Shown: one piece after another, positions 35,323-47,709 of the stretch | How positions within the stretch are numbered: the stretch's first letter is position 1 | How the letters are laid out: each line of letters opens with the position of its first letter | Source of the DNA: Lactarius indigo | Taxonomy: Eukaryota; Basidiomycota; Agaricomycetes; Russulales; Russulaceae | DNA length: 64,000 nt | Reading direction: 5' to 3' | Assembly: GCA_025766275.1 (NCBI GenBank) | Contig: JAFKAC010000059.1 | Coordinates: 62,001 to 126,000, forward strand | Program-made: the position numbers and the translations under genes | Notes under the pieces: model-generated | Database searches by the model: none | Told to the model about the DNA's origin: nothing | What the model saw: the letters and a program-made list of their open reading frames with translations, nothing else

Positions 35323-36272
35323 ACTGTAGTGTGTTATTGCCAGTGTTGTACAAGTCAGGCTGACCCAGGCTTTGGGCGGGTCAGTCGACAAATCGTGGGA
35401 ATAGATAAGATAAGATCGGACACGCTTTTAAGCGGAGACTCATTTTGAGATTGACGGGAGAACGGACTGCAACGTTTGCAGTCAGAACAGAACGACGCAA
35501 CATGCGTTGGTTTCCCTATTACCACCACCTCAGGCTCGGCGAGCAGACAGCGATCGTTGTACGCAACGGTTATCGGTCGCAGTATGGCTCACTCATCCCC
35601 AAATTCGCGGATATGGGACACACTGGCAACTAAGTTTGTTCTAAAGTACAAGAAAATCTGTCATCCTCTTGGTCGCCTTATGAAACTGCGGGTTGTTACA
35701 GGGGTTGTTGACGGATTTACAGTCAAGACGTTCTCGAAAAAGTTGTGAAGGAAGGTTGTTGAGACGGTTTCAGACCTTCGTGTTTCATACGTAATGGTCT
35801 TCGCTACGTACGACCCGTCCTGGTACTAGTTTGCTTGCATCTGGGAATAAAAATGGGTTGAAAAAGGTCGTTGAGATGACGGATATCTTTCCGATGTTGT
35901 CATGCCAGGTCTGATGAGGTCCGATAATAGATTCGCGTTGGTTCCGAAGGCAAGTGCGAGGCCGAGATTCCGCGCAAGAGCCTGCCATCTTCGAGGCCAA
36001 TTTGTGTATTTGTCAATAACAGTAGGAAGTCATACAGGCCGAATAGTATGCATCTAGTCAGATCGCAAAGAGGGCATAATGTACACATAATATTTACAGT
36101 AATTGTTTCAAGAACCTTTTTTGCACGCCTTCGGTGATACGGAATCATTTGTAGCGCGTCCGTTTATTTTATATCTACACTTTCCGATAAATTTAAGTGA
36201 CGATTGTCTGTCGCACCGTACATATGTGACCGCCACCAATCAAACTTCCGGCTTAGATAGGACTTGAGCACG

Positions 36273-39007
36273 TCACACATGCGCGCCCGTCGAATCTGAA
36301 AAGCCCTGGTCCCCGGGAGAGGCAGCGTATTGCACCGACGACAAGGAAATCGAAGACAGGCGAGAGGGACCTGCTGATACGGCCTGTGGCGTAAGGGTTG
36401 TTGAAAGACCAACGTGCACCGTCGGTGGGCCCTCTATCTGCGGAAGGACCCCAATGCCCTCCACGATTGGTCGCGGCGCGCGCGTAGCCATCTCGACGCC
36501 GTCCCCGGCTTGCCCTTGAGTCCGCTTCACTTCCCCTGACGTAACTTGCGTATGCACCGGAGACGGGGCCGGTACCGCCGGCCCCCGGGCCAGTAGTGGC
36601 GACTGTGAAAGCGACTGTGTCAGGAGGTGTGGCAGCGACTGCGATGCAAACTGTGGCAGTGATGGTGGCGATGACGGCGTAAGCCACTGGGGCTGAGATG
36701 GTGTCAGCGACTGCGCAAGAAACTGTGCCAGCGACCTTGTTCGCGCCTGTTCCAGCGACGGGCCCAGCGACCGGACCAGCGACTGGGCCATTGGCTGGGC
36801 CCGCGACGATCTCCGCGACTGTGACTGCAACGGGGTCAACGGTTGTCCCAGAATTTGAGTCAGAGGCCGTAGAAGCGACGTTTCCAAAGGCCGTGGCGAT
36901 GACCGATCGGAAAATTGAGCTAAAAATGGTGGCAGTGACACCTCTAGCGTCTCTGAGAGTGTCTCAGCGCCTGCCAGTTGACGAAGTTCTGTGTGAGCGC
37001 GATGGAACGCCTCGAATTGCGGTGGAGCAACGATTGCGACAGGATCGCGTGTGAGTATCTCGAGCGTGAGCGTGATGAGGTCCTGCTGCGCGGCGCGAAT
37101 GAACACAGGCGACGCGCGGTCGCCGTGCTGCTCGAATATGCTGCTACCGGTCCGGTATTGTTCCGTATGACGCGCATCGAAGAGAGCACGGCGCTCTTGG
37201 TGGATTGGTTGCGCGTAGCCCGATGTCAACCAGGGCATGCCCATGTACTTGATACCGTTCCCAATGTCCGCGAGGAAGCGCCCGAGGTTCTGGAGCCGCG
37301 CATTGTCACCGTACAAGTCAGTGTCGGTGGCAACGCCAACATTCACATCGATGTAAATGTTTTCGTTCTCATCGCGGGCTACGCTATCGTTCGCACCAGG
37401 GACTGCGCCAGCGCCCGCACGGAGCCGCTTCGATAGGAACTTCTTGCCGGCGTCGTCGTCGTCCCAGATAAATGGGACACCTTCTAAAAAGAAGCCGAGC
37501 GCACGTGGTGGGGTGATAGTGAACGCAGCGATCACCGCCGCGACACATCGTACAGAGAGCACGGCGTCGTCCATGGGGGTGTCCCACAACTCCTCGATGA
37601 TCTCAAGCGACTCGGGAGCTTTCAGAAGCGATAGGATCATCAGGGAATAGTAATCCCCGGCAGCATACAGAGCGAGTACGTCATGAATTGCGCCAGGAAT
37701 GTAGTAGAGCGCCTTCAGGCATGTCTTGATTCTTTGACGCTGGAGGGCTACTGAAAGGTTGCTCGCAGTTGCCCGTTCCGCGAGCCCAAGGATGCTCCAC
37801 GCGAGTGGCTCGTTAAAGCTCGTCGGTCCAGGTAAGACAGAGAGGACGGTGTGAATAGTGGGGCGTAGATCATCAGGGTCGTTGAACGTGGTAAGAGCCC
37901 CAGACTCATACAGACCGGGGATCCCTGCGGCAAAATTTTCAAGTTCGTGGTCTTCGTCGAGCTGGCTGAGTGTCCAATCGAGCGCCGAACTGTATATGTC
38001 CATCGAGATGAGTTTCGCTGAGTTCTCGAGATCGGAGATCACCCCTTCTGAGAAGGACTTGAACTTGTTCTTCTGAATGTTCTGAAACTCTACCACGGCC
38101 CCATTAACTGCTCCCCATTTTTCGTGTAAATGTTTCGCACAGAGATGGGTAGTCGAGAAGAGGAACATTAAGACCTTATGAGCACAAGGCCAAAGGAGGG
38201 ATGTCAAGGGCGTGTAATAGAGACAGTCACGAGAGAAGAGTGGCATCAGTGTGAGGGTGAGGTACGAAAGAAGGCAGAACGCCACAATTGAGAGTGTGAA
38301 ATATGCGACGACGTGATTGGCTCGGAAGGCGAAGACGACGAGTCCGGCGAAGAACAGGAGTATGGATATGAAAAGAAGGAATGGCAGGACATCAACAAGC
38401 CAGGAGATCCCGAACCTGCGTGCACCTCGTGCAAAGTATTCCCGAATATGCGCACGGACGTGAGGGGCATTGTTCCGTTGAACCATCTGGAGATACCTGC
38501 GGGCCCATTGTCGCAGGAGTGTGGCCATGAGCGCGCATGTGAGACTGAGTACGAGGCTGAGGAACCAGACCGAGTTGATAAATACCACCGATGCCGCAGG
38601 GGTGAAGGAAGTTTGGACGGATGGAATTGCGGGACTGGTGGTACCGCCGGTGGTGGAAGTAGAAAGCTGTTGGGATATCTGTGCGAGGAGGGACTGAGTG
38701 ATGACATTTGGATCTTGCTGCAAGTTCTGGTAGCTGATAGCGATGAAACTAGCCACCGTTGAGGAGAAGAGGCCAGCCTGAAAAGAGAGAGCACCGTAAG
38801 CAATCAGGTCCCTGGAGATTGACAACAGAAGCGTACATAGAGGAGGATGTCATTTGCATGTCCGTCGCAATTATCGAAAAATTCCTTGTCAAATGTTTGT
38901 GCCCTGTCGATGTACATAGAGAAGATGGCCCCAGAGGAGTCACTATACGTAGGTTTTTCGGGAGCAGGGGTAACATTCTGGCGCGTATGTTGTTGCCGGG
39001 CAGCCAT
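36273..39007 (-). CDS. DUF6535-domain membrane protein, copy B
   Basis: Exons 39007-38837 and 38777-36273, 891 aa. Same architecture as copy A: SGAIFSMYIDRAQTFDKE, four-helix DUF6535 region (AGLFSSTVASFIAISYQ, then LSLTCALMATLLRQWARRYL), soluble middle, Ser/Pro/Gln-rich tail. The tail (QSLTPSQPQWLTPSSPPSLP) is nearly that of copy C and unlike copy A, while the middle (VARDENENIY...VGVATDTDL) is nearly that of copy A and unlike copy C. Exon 1 has its own changes (FFDNCDGHANDILLY). No stop or frameshift, so probably functional. Confidence 0.84.
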
Positions 39008-39856
39008 ACAGTAACGATTGGTCGGGACTCTGATACAAGTGGGTTCGCGCAAGATGATTGTCGAGACTATAAAACGCTGTAATAACCGCGATTCTACTAC
39101 TGTAAAGGGTAATCAAAAGTGGGACGGGGACAAACTAATCATCAACTCCAAGTCCAGGTTTAGTTGACGAAGACGCGATGACCCCCCACTTTGACAGGTT
39201 CGGTGGCAATTTTGGCCAGTCACCGTATCAGTAACATGTCATTACCTGATGCGCTTTCTGCGGCTCACACAACACAGCAGATCGTAAGAGGAAAATTCTT
39301 AAGAGCGTTGGGAAAGGTCCTTCCAGCTATATACACAATGCGAGGTGTAGGCGGGGTTTTAATATTTGCATATCAGCAAATAGGCTAGCTCCAACCCTGA
39401 ACAATCCTTGAAGCTTCGATGAGCCATTGCAATTTGCACTGGCGCCCTTCTTTCCGCCGTTTCCGGCGACAAAGTCATCTCGTCTGTCTGTCATTACGGC
39501 ACTGTACGTGGATTCCTAAGGAGCTGATGAGTTAGACGCGTGTGCAATGTCAATTATTTAGTCTATCTGAGCCCGTCGCTCCCCTCGACTTCTGATCTTA
39601 CTGCTAATCTATGATACTTTCGTACGGAACTGCCCCCTCTGGTGCCCCACACGTTTGGCATAGTCGGTAGTCGTCACACTGACAACGGCTACAGCGGAGT
39701 TACTGCGCGGACCTTCCAATCGAGCGGGCTTCGTGGAGTCTGTGCGCTCAGGCCGTGCCGGAATGGAAGACATAGATAACCAGCGTTAGTACGAATACTA
39801 CGAAATCGATACTGCATCTGCCAGTGCATGCTGGGGAGTGGGAATGTTGTGTCAAC

Positions 39857-41054
39857 TTCATCTTCGACACCCTTTCCTCCTATCTCTCGCACGGCCCTCC
39901 ACGACCCTTCTCATCCAGATCCGCGAGAACGTTCGATGGTCTCGCCTCGCCATCAATGGCATCCCTACAGGACACGTGCACCTTATACTCCCACAGAATG
40001 TCATGCTGCCCTGGCCCGTGACAACCCTTCCTACCGTATCCTTCGCCCCACGCGACCCATCCTGGGTCCGAGCACCAGGCAGTTATGCCCCGGGCTCGGT
40101 TTCTTCTCTTGTCCTCGCGTTTGAGGATCCTGATGGGGATACCCTAAGGATTCTCCTTGGACAACGGAATCTGTATGCCTTCGCGAATGGAGGAGACCTT
40201 AGGCGTTGGAAGTAGAAGCCTCATGCCAAAGCAACCACTGGCATGCCTTCCGCCTCGCGCGACTAACGCCTTTTTCTCCTGGCCTGAGCCCTCCGCTCTT
40301 CAGACTATTGCGGTGACCAGCGTGTTCCCTTACTCTTCTCAAATCTTTGTTGATTGGCACCCCATTCTCGGACTAAACACCCAGCTTTGTTCCCCTTGTC
40401 CTTACTGAGTCAGCGACGGACCCTTAACTCTATGCTTCTTGTAGGCCACGTGTTGAATCTCTGAGGTATCGGGACAACAAGCCGCTAAAAAAGGTCTGAG
40501 GCTGTATGCACAGGGAGTTCTCAAGTACTGTATTTGGTTTGGTCACCGCACAGACGGAATGGACATCTTATCTCGTGATACTCACTTGCATTACTTTTAA
40601 GTACAAGGCACCACGAGGACCGGTCTTGATCTATGGTCTATACTATGCCTGATCACTCATTCGGACGGGACCACTGAGTCAGACGGTCACGCTTAGTAAC
40701 GGTCCTATTTTGGAATATTTGGAACTCCGATCTACCGAAGAGGCAAGGGAGCTCACGTGCACGTCCCTCCACTTTCGGAAAGTAGTCAGCCACTAAATCG
40801 AACCCCGACACGGCGTTGGTCGGCAGGCGTGACATAGAGCCTTTTTTCTAACTTCGCAACACACCAAGATTTTAACAAAAAAAAAGTACGAGTACATTAA
40901 GGTGTAGTATTAGACATTGTATATTTAATTTTGTGAGGGTTGAGGCAGAGGTGAGTGAGATAATTGATGTGTTTGACTCAGTGGTCCCGTCCGAATGAGT
41001 GATCAGGCATAGTACCCCTGGAGTATAAATAGAATTAAAAAAAAAAAAAAGAAC
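39857..41054 (+). mobile_element. LINE-3 (unit B copy), interrupted by a MITE
   Basis: Same element and insertion point as in unit A, flanked by GTTGTGTCAAC at 39846-39856 and 41055-41065. Without the MITE it is about 826 bp. The ORF1-like frame is longer here than in A and open from about 39838 to 40215 (NGIPTGHVHLILPQN, SWVRAPGSYAPGSVSSLVLA, FEDPDGDTLRILLGQRN, LRRWK, stop). Confidence 0.75.
40643..41012. mobile_element. 370-bp MITE with 39-bp perfect terminal inverted repeats, TA target duplication
   Basis: The ends start CTATGCCTGATCACTCATTC and are exact reverse complements over 39 bp (40643-40681 against 40974-41012). The element is flanked by TA (40641-40642 and 41013-41014), and the sister copy in unit A (34391-34392) has the empty TA site. 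It encodes no transposase. TA duplication points to a Tc1/mariner-type transposase acting in trans, which is an inference. It is inserted inside LINE-3. Confidence 0.93.
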
Positions 41055-41393
41055 GTTGTGTCAACATATTGACGTCATTAGCACTTGATCGATTCATCAG
41101 CGGAAAGGTGGCGCATTCATTGTATGTGGTGACGACCCACACAAGTCAGACAGTGTAGAGTCATGTTATGATAGATCCGCTAGAAGTCATTCACACGCTG
41201 TACAAATCTTGGTACAGACAGTGACTTGAAACTGCTAAACGCCGCAGTCACGAATCTCAAAGAAGGGTGACGGGAAGAGCGCCTATAAAATGTACAGATT
41301 GAACAATAAATGGCACGATATGGTGGTTGGGCCAAGCTCGGGGCTGTTGCTGGTAGAACACAAGACCATGGTTCAGACTCGAGGGTGACGATA

Positions 41394-41944
41394 TGCACAA
41401 CCTCCGTCGCGTCTACGCGCGTGTCTATGACTTTGATTTTTGTGTTGCTCTCAACGACATGTTGACTATGCGACGCAGCAGAAACGTCTCGGAGGCATTT
41501 ACCTGGTCCTGAGAGGTGTACGATAGCGGGTTCGAAGACGGATCGAATTTTTGAGGTCAGGACGGAGGAGCTACGGAGAAGGGGTTTGACCTTGGGTTCT
41601 GGGGTTGCAAGGGACGCGTTGCGCACCTGTTGCGAGACGAAGCAATTGAGAGGGCCGACCTCCGCGAACATACCCATCTGCCCAGACAGACAATCAGGCA
41701 TGAGGACAGGAAAAAACAAATGACAGGATAGTGAGTGCGTACACGGGTGACATTGTGGATGACGCCGTTGACGACCTCGCCCTTGAAGAGCTTGAACACA
41801 GTGGCGCGATAGCGGGTGATGAACTCGGCCTGGCAATTTCCCCCGGGACGACCATACCCTTGCAGATATCAGAAACGGAGACAACGGCAATGATGAAGCC
41901 GAACTGGCCGGAGCAGGTACCCCCCTCAACGTCCGAGTAGAGCT
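41394..41944 (-). pseudogene. Rpb7 pseudogene fragment (unit B)
   Basis: Same truncated span of Rpb7 as in unit A, introns retained (GEVVNGVIHNVTR, MGMFAEVGPLNCFVSQQ, TRVDATEV). It has its own lesions, including extra bases in a C run near 41842 that shift the frame and small insertions near 41550. It descends from the same captured fragment as the unit A copy. Confidence 0.87.
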
Positions 41945-42869
41945 ACTGTAGTGTGCTGCTGCCAGTGTTATACAAGTCAGGCCGCTGAGGCTGACCCAGG
42001 TTTTAACGGGTCAGTCAACAAATCGTGGGAAGAGATAAGATGAGATCAGACAAAGATTGACGGGAGAACGGACCGGAGAGTCTGAGGTTTCCAATTAGAA
42101 CGACGCAGCATGTGTTGTTTCCCTATTACTACCACCTCAGGCCTCAGGCACGGCGACAGACAGCGATCGTTGTACGCAACGGTAATCGGTCTAGGTCTGG
42201 CTCACTCATCAAAAAAATACGCGGATCTGGGACACACTGGCAACTAAGTTTGTTCTGAAGTACGAAAAATCTGTCATCTTATGAAACTGCGGGGTTGTCG
42301 CAGGGGTTTTTGACGAATCTACAGTCAAGAGGTTCTCGGAAAAGTTGTGAAGGGAGGTTGTTGAGGTGGTTTTAGACCTTCGTGTTTCATATGTAATGGT
42401 TTTCGCTACGACTTGTCTTGGTACTAGTTTGCTTGCATCTGGGAATAAAAATGGGTTGAAAAAGGTCTTTGAGATGACGGATATCTTTTCGGTGTTGTCA
42501 TGCCAGGTCTGATGTGGTCCGATAACAGATTCGCGTTGGTTCCGAAGGCAAGTGTGAGGCCGAGATTCCGCGCAAGAGCCTGCCATCTTCGAGGCCAGTT
42601 TGTGTATTTGTCGATAACAGTACGAAGTCATACAGGCCGAATAGTATGCATCTAGTCAGATCGCAAAGAGGGCATAATGTACACATAATATTTACAGTAA
42701 TTGTTTCAAGAACCTTTTTTGCACGCCTTCGGTGATGCGGAATCATTTGTAGCACTTCCGTTATTTTATATCTACACTTTCCGATAAATTCAAGTGACGA
42801 TTGTCTGTCGCACCGTACACATGTGACCGCCACCAATCAAACTTCCAGCTTAGATAGAACTCGAGCACG

Positions 42870-45608
42870 TCACACATGCGCGCCCGTCGAATCTGAAAAG
42901 CCCTGGTCCCCGGATGAGGCAGCGTACTGCACCAACGACAAGGAAACCGAAGACAAACGAGAGGGACCTGCCAATACGGCCTGTGGCGTAGGAGTTGTAG
43001 AAAGACCATCGTGCACCGTCGGTGGGTCCTCTATCTGCGGAAGGACCCCAATGCTCTCCACGATTGGTCGCGGCACGCGTGTAGTCATCTCGACGCCGTC
43101 CCCGGCTTGCCCTTGAGTCCGCTTCACTTCCCCTGACGTAACTTGCGTATGCACCGGAGACGGGGCCGGTACCACCGGCCCCAGAAGTAGCGACTGTGAA
43201 AGTGACTGTGTCAGGAGGTGTGGCAGCGACTGTGACGCAAACTGTGGCAGTGATGGTGGCGATGACGGCGTCAGCCACTGGGGCCGAGATGGTGTCAGCG
43301 ACTGCGCAAGAAACTGTGCCAGCGACCTTGTTCGCGACCGTTCCAGCGACCGGCCCAGCGACCGGACCACCGACTGGGCCATTGACTGGGCCCGCGATGA
43401 TCTCCGCGACTGTGTCTGCAACGGGGTCAACGGTTGTCTCAGAATTTGAGTCAGAGGTCGTGGCAGCGGCGTTCCCAAAGACCGTGGCGATGACCGATCG
43501 GAAAATTGAGCTAAAAATGGTGGTAGTGAGTCCTCTAGCGTCTCTGAGAGTATCTCAGCATCTGCCAGTTGACGAAGTTCTGTGCGAGCTCGATGGAGCG
43601 CCTCGAATTGTAATGGCGTAGGGCCTGCGACAGATTCCCGCGTAAGTATCTCGAGCGTGAGCGTGATGAGGTCCTGCTGCGCGGCACGAACGAATGCAGG
43701 TGAAGCGCGATCGCCGTGCTGATTGGATATGCCGCTACCGGCCCGGTATTGTTCCGTGTTGCGCGCATCGAAGAGAGCACGGCGCTCTTGGTGGATTGGT
43801 TGCGCGTTGTCCGATTTCAACCAGGGCATGCCCATGTACTTGACCCCGTTCCCGATGTCCGCGAGGAAGCGCCCAAGGTTCTGAAGCCGCGCTTCATCGT
43901 TGTGCAAGCCGGCGTCGTCAACACTCGCGTCGCTGAAAATGCTTTCGTCCTCCTCATAGACTACGTTATCGTTCACGCTAGGGACAGCGCCATCGTTCGT
44001 ACCGGGGCCGGCGCTTAGGCGAAGTCGCTTCGACAGGAAATTCTTGCCGGCATCGTCGTCCCAGATAAATGGGACGTCTTCTAAGAAAATGTCCAGCGTA
44101 CGACGTGGTGGGGTAATCATGAACGCAGCGATCACCGTCGCAGCACACCGTACAGAAAGCGCGACGTCGTCCCTGGGGGTGTCCCACAACTCCTCGATGA
44201 TCTCAAGCGACTCGGGGGTGTTCAGGAGTGGTAGGATCACCAGGCAATAGTGCTTCCCGGCAGCATACGGAGCGAGCACGTCACGAATTGCGCCAGGAAT
44301 GTAGTAGAGCGCCTTCAGGCACGCCTTGATTCTTTGCCGCCGGAGGGTTTCTGAAAGGTCGCTCGCCGTTGCTCGTTGCGCGAGCCCAATGATGCTCCAT
44401 GGGAGCGGCTCGTTAAAGCTTGTCGGCCCGGGTAAGACAGAGAGGACGGTATGAATAGTGGGGTGTGGATCATCGGGGTCGTTGGACGTGGTAAGGGCCC
44501 CGGACTCATACAGACCGGGGATCCCTGCGGCAAAATTTTCAAGTTCGTGGTCTTCGTCGAGCTGACTGAGCGTCCAGCCGAGCGCCGAACTGTATATGTC
44601 CATCGAGATGCGTTTCGCTGAGTTCTCGAGATTGGAGATCATCCCTTCTGGGAAGGACTTGATCCTGTTCTTTTGAATGTTCTGGAACTCTACCACGGCC
44701 CCACTAACTGCTCCCCATTTTTCGTGTAGGTGCTTCGCACAGAGATGGGTAGTCGAGAAGAGGAAGACTAAGGCCTTATGAGCACAAAACCAAAGGAGGG
44801 ATGTCAAGGGCGTGTGATAGGGACAGTCATGGGAGAAGAGGGGCGTCAGTGTGAGGGCGAGGTACGAAAGAAGGCAGAACGCCACAATTGAGAGTGTAAA
44901 ATACGCGACGACGTGATTGGCGCGGAAGGCGAAGACGACGAGTCCGGCGAAGAACAGGAGTATGGATATGAGAAGAAGGAATGGCAGGACATCGACAAGC
45001 CAGGAGATCCCGAACCTGCGTGCACCTCGTGCAAAGTATTCCCGGATATGCGCACGGACGTGAGGCGCGTGGTTCCGTTGAACCATCTGGAGATACCTGC
45101 GGGCCCATTGTTGGAGGAGCGTGGCCATAAGTGCGCATGTGAGACTGAGTACGAGGCTGAGGAACCAGACCGAGTTGATGAATACCACCGATGCCGCAGG
45201 AGTGAAGGAAGTTTGGACGGATGGAATTGCGGGACTGGTGGTACCGCCGGTGGTGGAAGTAGAAAGTTGTTGGGATATCTGTGCGAGGAGGGACTGGGTG
45301 GTGACATTTGGATCTTGCTGCAAGTTCTGGTAGCTGACGGCGATGAAACTAGCCACGGTCGAGGAGAAGAGGCCGGTCTGAAAAGAGAGAGCACCGTAAG
45401 CAAATCAGGTTCACGGAGATTGACAACAGAAGCGTACAAAGAGGAGGATGCCATTTGCCTGTCCGTCCCAATTATCGACATTTTCCTTGTCAAATGTTTG
45501 TGCCCTGTCGATGTACATAGAGAAGATGGCCCCAGAGGAGTCACTATACGTAGGTTTTTCAGGAGCAGGGGTAACATTCTGGGATGTAGGTTGTTGCCGG
45601 GCAGCCAT
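42870..45608 (-). CDS. DUF6535-domain membrane protein, copy C
   Basis: Exons 45608-45438 and 45377-42870, 892 aa. Exon 1 and the membrane region are close to copy A (DKENVDNWDGQANGILLF, TGLFSSTVASFIAVSYQ), the tail is close to copy B, and the middle is its own (SVNDNVVYEEDESIFSDAS). Reading frame intact. Function unknown; the array context and variable tail are the main clues. Confidence 0.84.
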
Positions 45609-46306
45609 GACGGCGGGTTGGGACTCGGATACAGGTGGGTGTGCACAAGATATATATCAAGACATTGCTGGACGTTATATCGGGAGGTTGGTAATCACGA
45701 TCCTTCTGAAGGGTAAATGAATGGCGAGTCCGACAAACTAATCCATTCCGAGTTCATTCCGGTCCTGGTTTGGTTGACAGATAATATCGCCCGACAGGTT
45801 TGTTTGACAGGTTCAGTGGCAATTTTGACCAGTTACAGTATCGTTACCTGATGCGCCACACAACAGATCGTAAAAGGAAAGCCTAGATTTTCACTGTAAG
45901 CGTGTTGGGAAAGATCCTGCTAGTTATAAAAAAACACAACCATAATACGGGTATTGCACCACTGTAGTAGAAAATAAGATTGAAGGCGAGGCTGCCAATT
46001 TACCTGTGAAACCTGACTGACGAAACATATTCCGCCCACTGCTGCATCGAAGCTTATAGCAAGGGCTACAAATGGAAGTATACCGGTATGAGTAAGTGAG
46101 AACACAGTGACGTCCAGATGTGGCGCAAAATTGGCCGCAACGCCTGCCGGATCTTTTCCATACTGTACCCCCGTGATGGAGTGCACGAAGTAGCTACCTC
46201 AGCCTTGCTACTGCAACGGCGCAACACACAACCATTTTTGGATATAGGCGGGGTTTGAATATTTGAACATCGGTTACTGAGTTCGCCGATCCCCTGACCT
46301 CAATCC
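45609..46306. other. 5' flank of DUF6535 copy C, empty LINE-2 site
   Basis: Aligns with 31595-33197 of unit A without LINE-2. The pre-insertion sequence near 46020 reads GACGAAACATATTCCGCC, against the duplicated AAAACAGATTCCGT in A. No gene seen. Confidence 0.6.
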
Positions 46307-46334
46307 TTGAAGCTTGAAGCTTGAAGCCTGAAGC
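46307..46334. repeat. TTGAAGC heptamer, four copies (unit C)
   Basis: Three TTGAAGC units and one CTGAAGC in tandem. The same locus has two copies in unit A and one in unit B. Confidence 0.9.
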
Positions 46335-46710
46335 TTCGATGAGTAGTCGCATTCGCCTTGGCATGCGATCTCTCCGGTGACCAAGTTATCTCGTCCGTCT
46401 ATGCTATACGGGAATTCCTAAGGAGCTGATGAGACGGTCGCGATGCATGCAATGTGACCATGTCTTACCGTCACGTCACTTGAGCCTGCGGCTTCCCTCG
46501 ACTTCTGATCTGGCTTCTGATCTACGATACTTTGGCACTGAACTTCCCCCTCCACACAATTGACATAGTCGGTGGTCTTCGTATTGACAGCAGCTACAGC
46601 AAATGTCTACTACATAAGAATCGGGGAGCAATGAACTTTGACTAGAGCTTTGTTTGCGCCCTCCTTGACCCAATCTTCTGTTCTGCCCTTTACTACGCCA
46701 TTTTTCTACC

Positions 46711-47429
46711 ATGTCCGGAGATCCCTTTGTAGTCTATCCGTACTAAAAAGCGACCCTGTACGAAAACCTTTTTGTCGGAATCGTCTATGGTGAGGGACAA
46801 GCGACTCGCCGTTGCCACCCCGATTTCTGAGCCATTGTGCTGTACATCACAGGTATCTATATCGTACTCTACGTCACCTCGGTCCACATCCTCCTGTGAG
46901 TGTTCTCGAAGGAAGGACGACGCAAGCCTACAGTAGATGACTTTCAGGCGCAAACCAGGTTTCACTTCGTCTCGGCCTAGCATGTTCATTGTTGGGATCA
47001 CGACTTTTATGTTCGTCATGGGAATAGTCGCATTGGTCCTAGAGAAAGCTCTCGAGTTCCAGTCTATCCAGTCATTCAACTCATTTTTCGATCCCACGGC
47101 TGGCAATGCGTGTTTTTCTCAGTGCGTTCGGTGGCATCCCTTCTACACGTTCTTCTGGGCATTAAATAGTGCTAAAAACCAACTGAACACAGGGCCTATA
47201 TCCGACGCTCATAATCATCCTCGTCGCCATGCAGAAGAGCTCGATTGAATACTACTCGACCTACTCGAACGGAATACAGTTGGTAAGGGGGCCAGCACTC
47301 AGACCACCCCAGGTCAGTGACATGCCACAACACGTGTACATGATTCGTCGCGAGTACACGAGTGATTCGGATACACATGTTCTGCCTATGGTGTCTATGA
47401 AGACCTCCGATGAGGAAAGGGGCCTGTGA
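46711..47429 (+). pseudogene. broken paralogue of the multi-pass membrane protein at 49247-50696
   Basis: Starts MSGDPFVVYPY and then hits a stop; downstream pieces LYENLFVGIVYGEG, VLYITGIYIVLYVTSVHILL, RRKPGFTSSRPSM and GITTFMFVMGIVALVL match the intact gene. The coding sequence then jumps from the second/third helix to the C-terminal MQKSSIEYYST, SDMPQH, IRREYTSDSDTH, so several exons are deleted. The C-terminal stop is directly followed by a solo LTR. Confidence 0.85.
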
Positions 47430-47431
47430 TC

Positions 47432-47704
47432 TGTTGGAGTTCAGCCGCACACGATGAGTAAGCATCGGGAAACTCCGAGCTAGCTGAAGTCGGAAACGAC
47501 CAAGTCGAGTACAGCTGCTCTACTATACCACTATAGACTTAGCGTAGAAAATTTCCGCCTATTAAATTGAACATATATACTTCGTAGCTACAGTAGCGAC
47601 ACCTCAGTCTTTTCTCCCGAAGACTGAGGTCAGTACTTCATTTCACTTTCCGTATGCTACCTTACTGACTCGTAACTTAGTCGCGCTTTCCCGCGCCTCT
47701 AACA
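47432..47704. mobile_element. solo LTR, 273 bp
   Basis: Begins TGTTGG and ends CTAACA (near-perfect short inverted ends, TG...CA) between 5-bp duplications TGATC (47427-47431 and 47705-47709). The paralogous locus after the intact gene (50693-50710) lacks the insertion and reads continuously. An 11-bp inverted repeat with an 8-nt loop (47601-47630) lies inside. There is no coding sequence; such solo LTRs arise by LTR-LTR recombination of a Gypsy or Copia element. The family is not identified. Confidence 0.82.
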
Positions 47705-47709
47705 TGATC

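Larger units (their letters stand above)
27655..35600. repeat. tandem unit A of a three-unit array
   Basis: First of three diverged direct repeats. Anchors shared with B and C are the GATCTGGGACA block (27676; also near 42213 in C, with a variant near 35613 in B), the DUF6535 gene, the segment around 33140-33480 with TTGAAGC repeats and the block around 34440-34760. Stop-codon anchors of the DUF6535 genes are 28793 (A), 36273 (B) and 42870 (C), so spacing is 7480 and 6597 bp. Differences come from insertions (LINE-1 and LINE-2 in A, the MITE in B) and a deletion in B (A 31910-33135 is missing there). Edges are approximate. Confidence 0.8.
35601..42220. repeat. tandem unit B of a three-unit array
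   Basis: Second repeat unit, with one DUF6535 gene, a LINE-3 copy with a nested MITE, an Rpb7 fragment and the TTGAAGC site as a single copy. Downstream of LINE-3 it is closest to unit A, since both share LINE-3 and the Rpb7 fragment. It lacks LINE-1, LINE-2 and about 1.2 kb corresponding to A 31910-33135. Edges are approximate. Confidence 0.8.
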
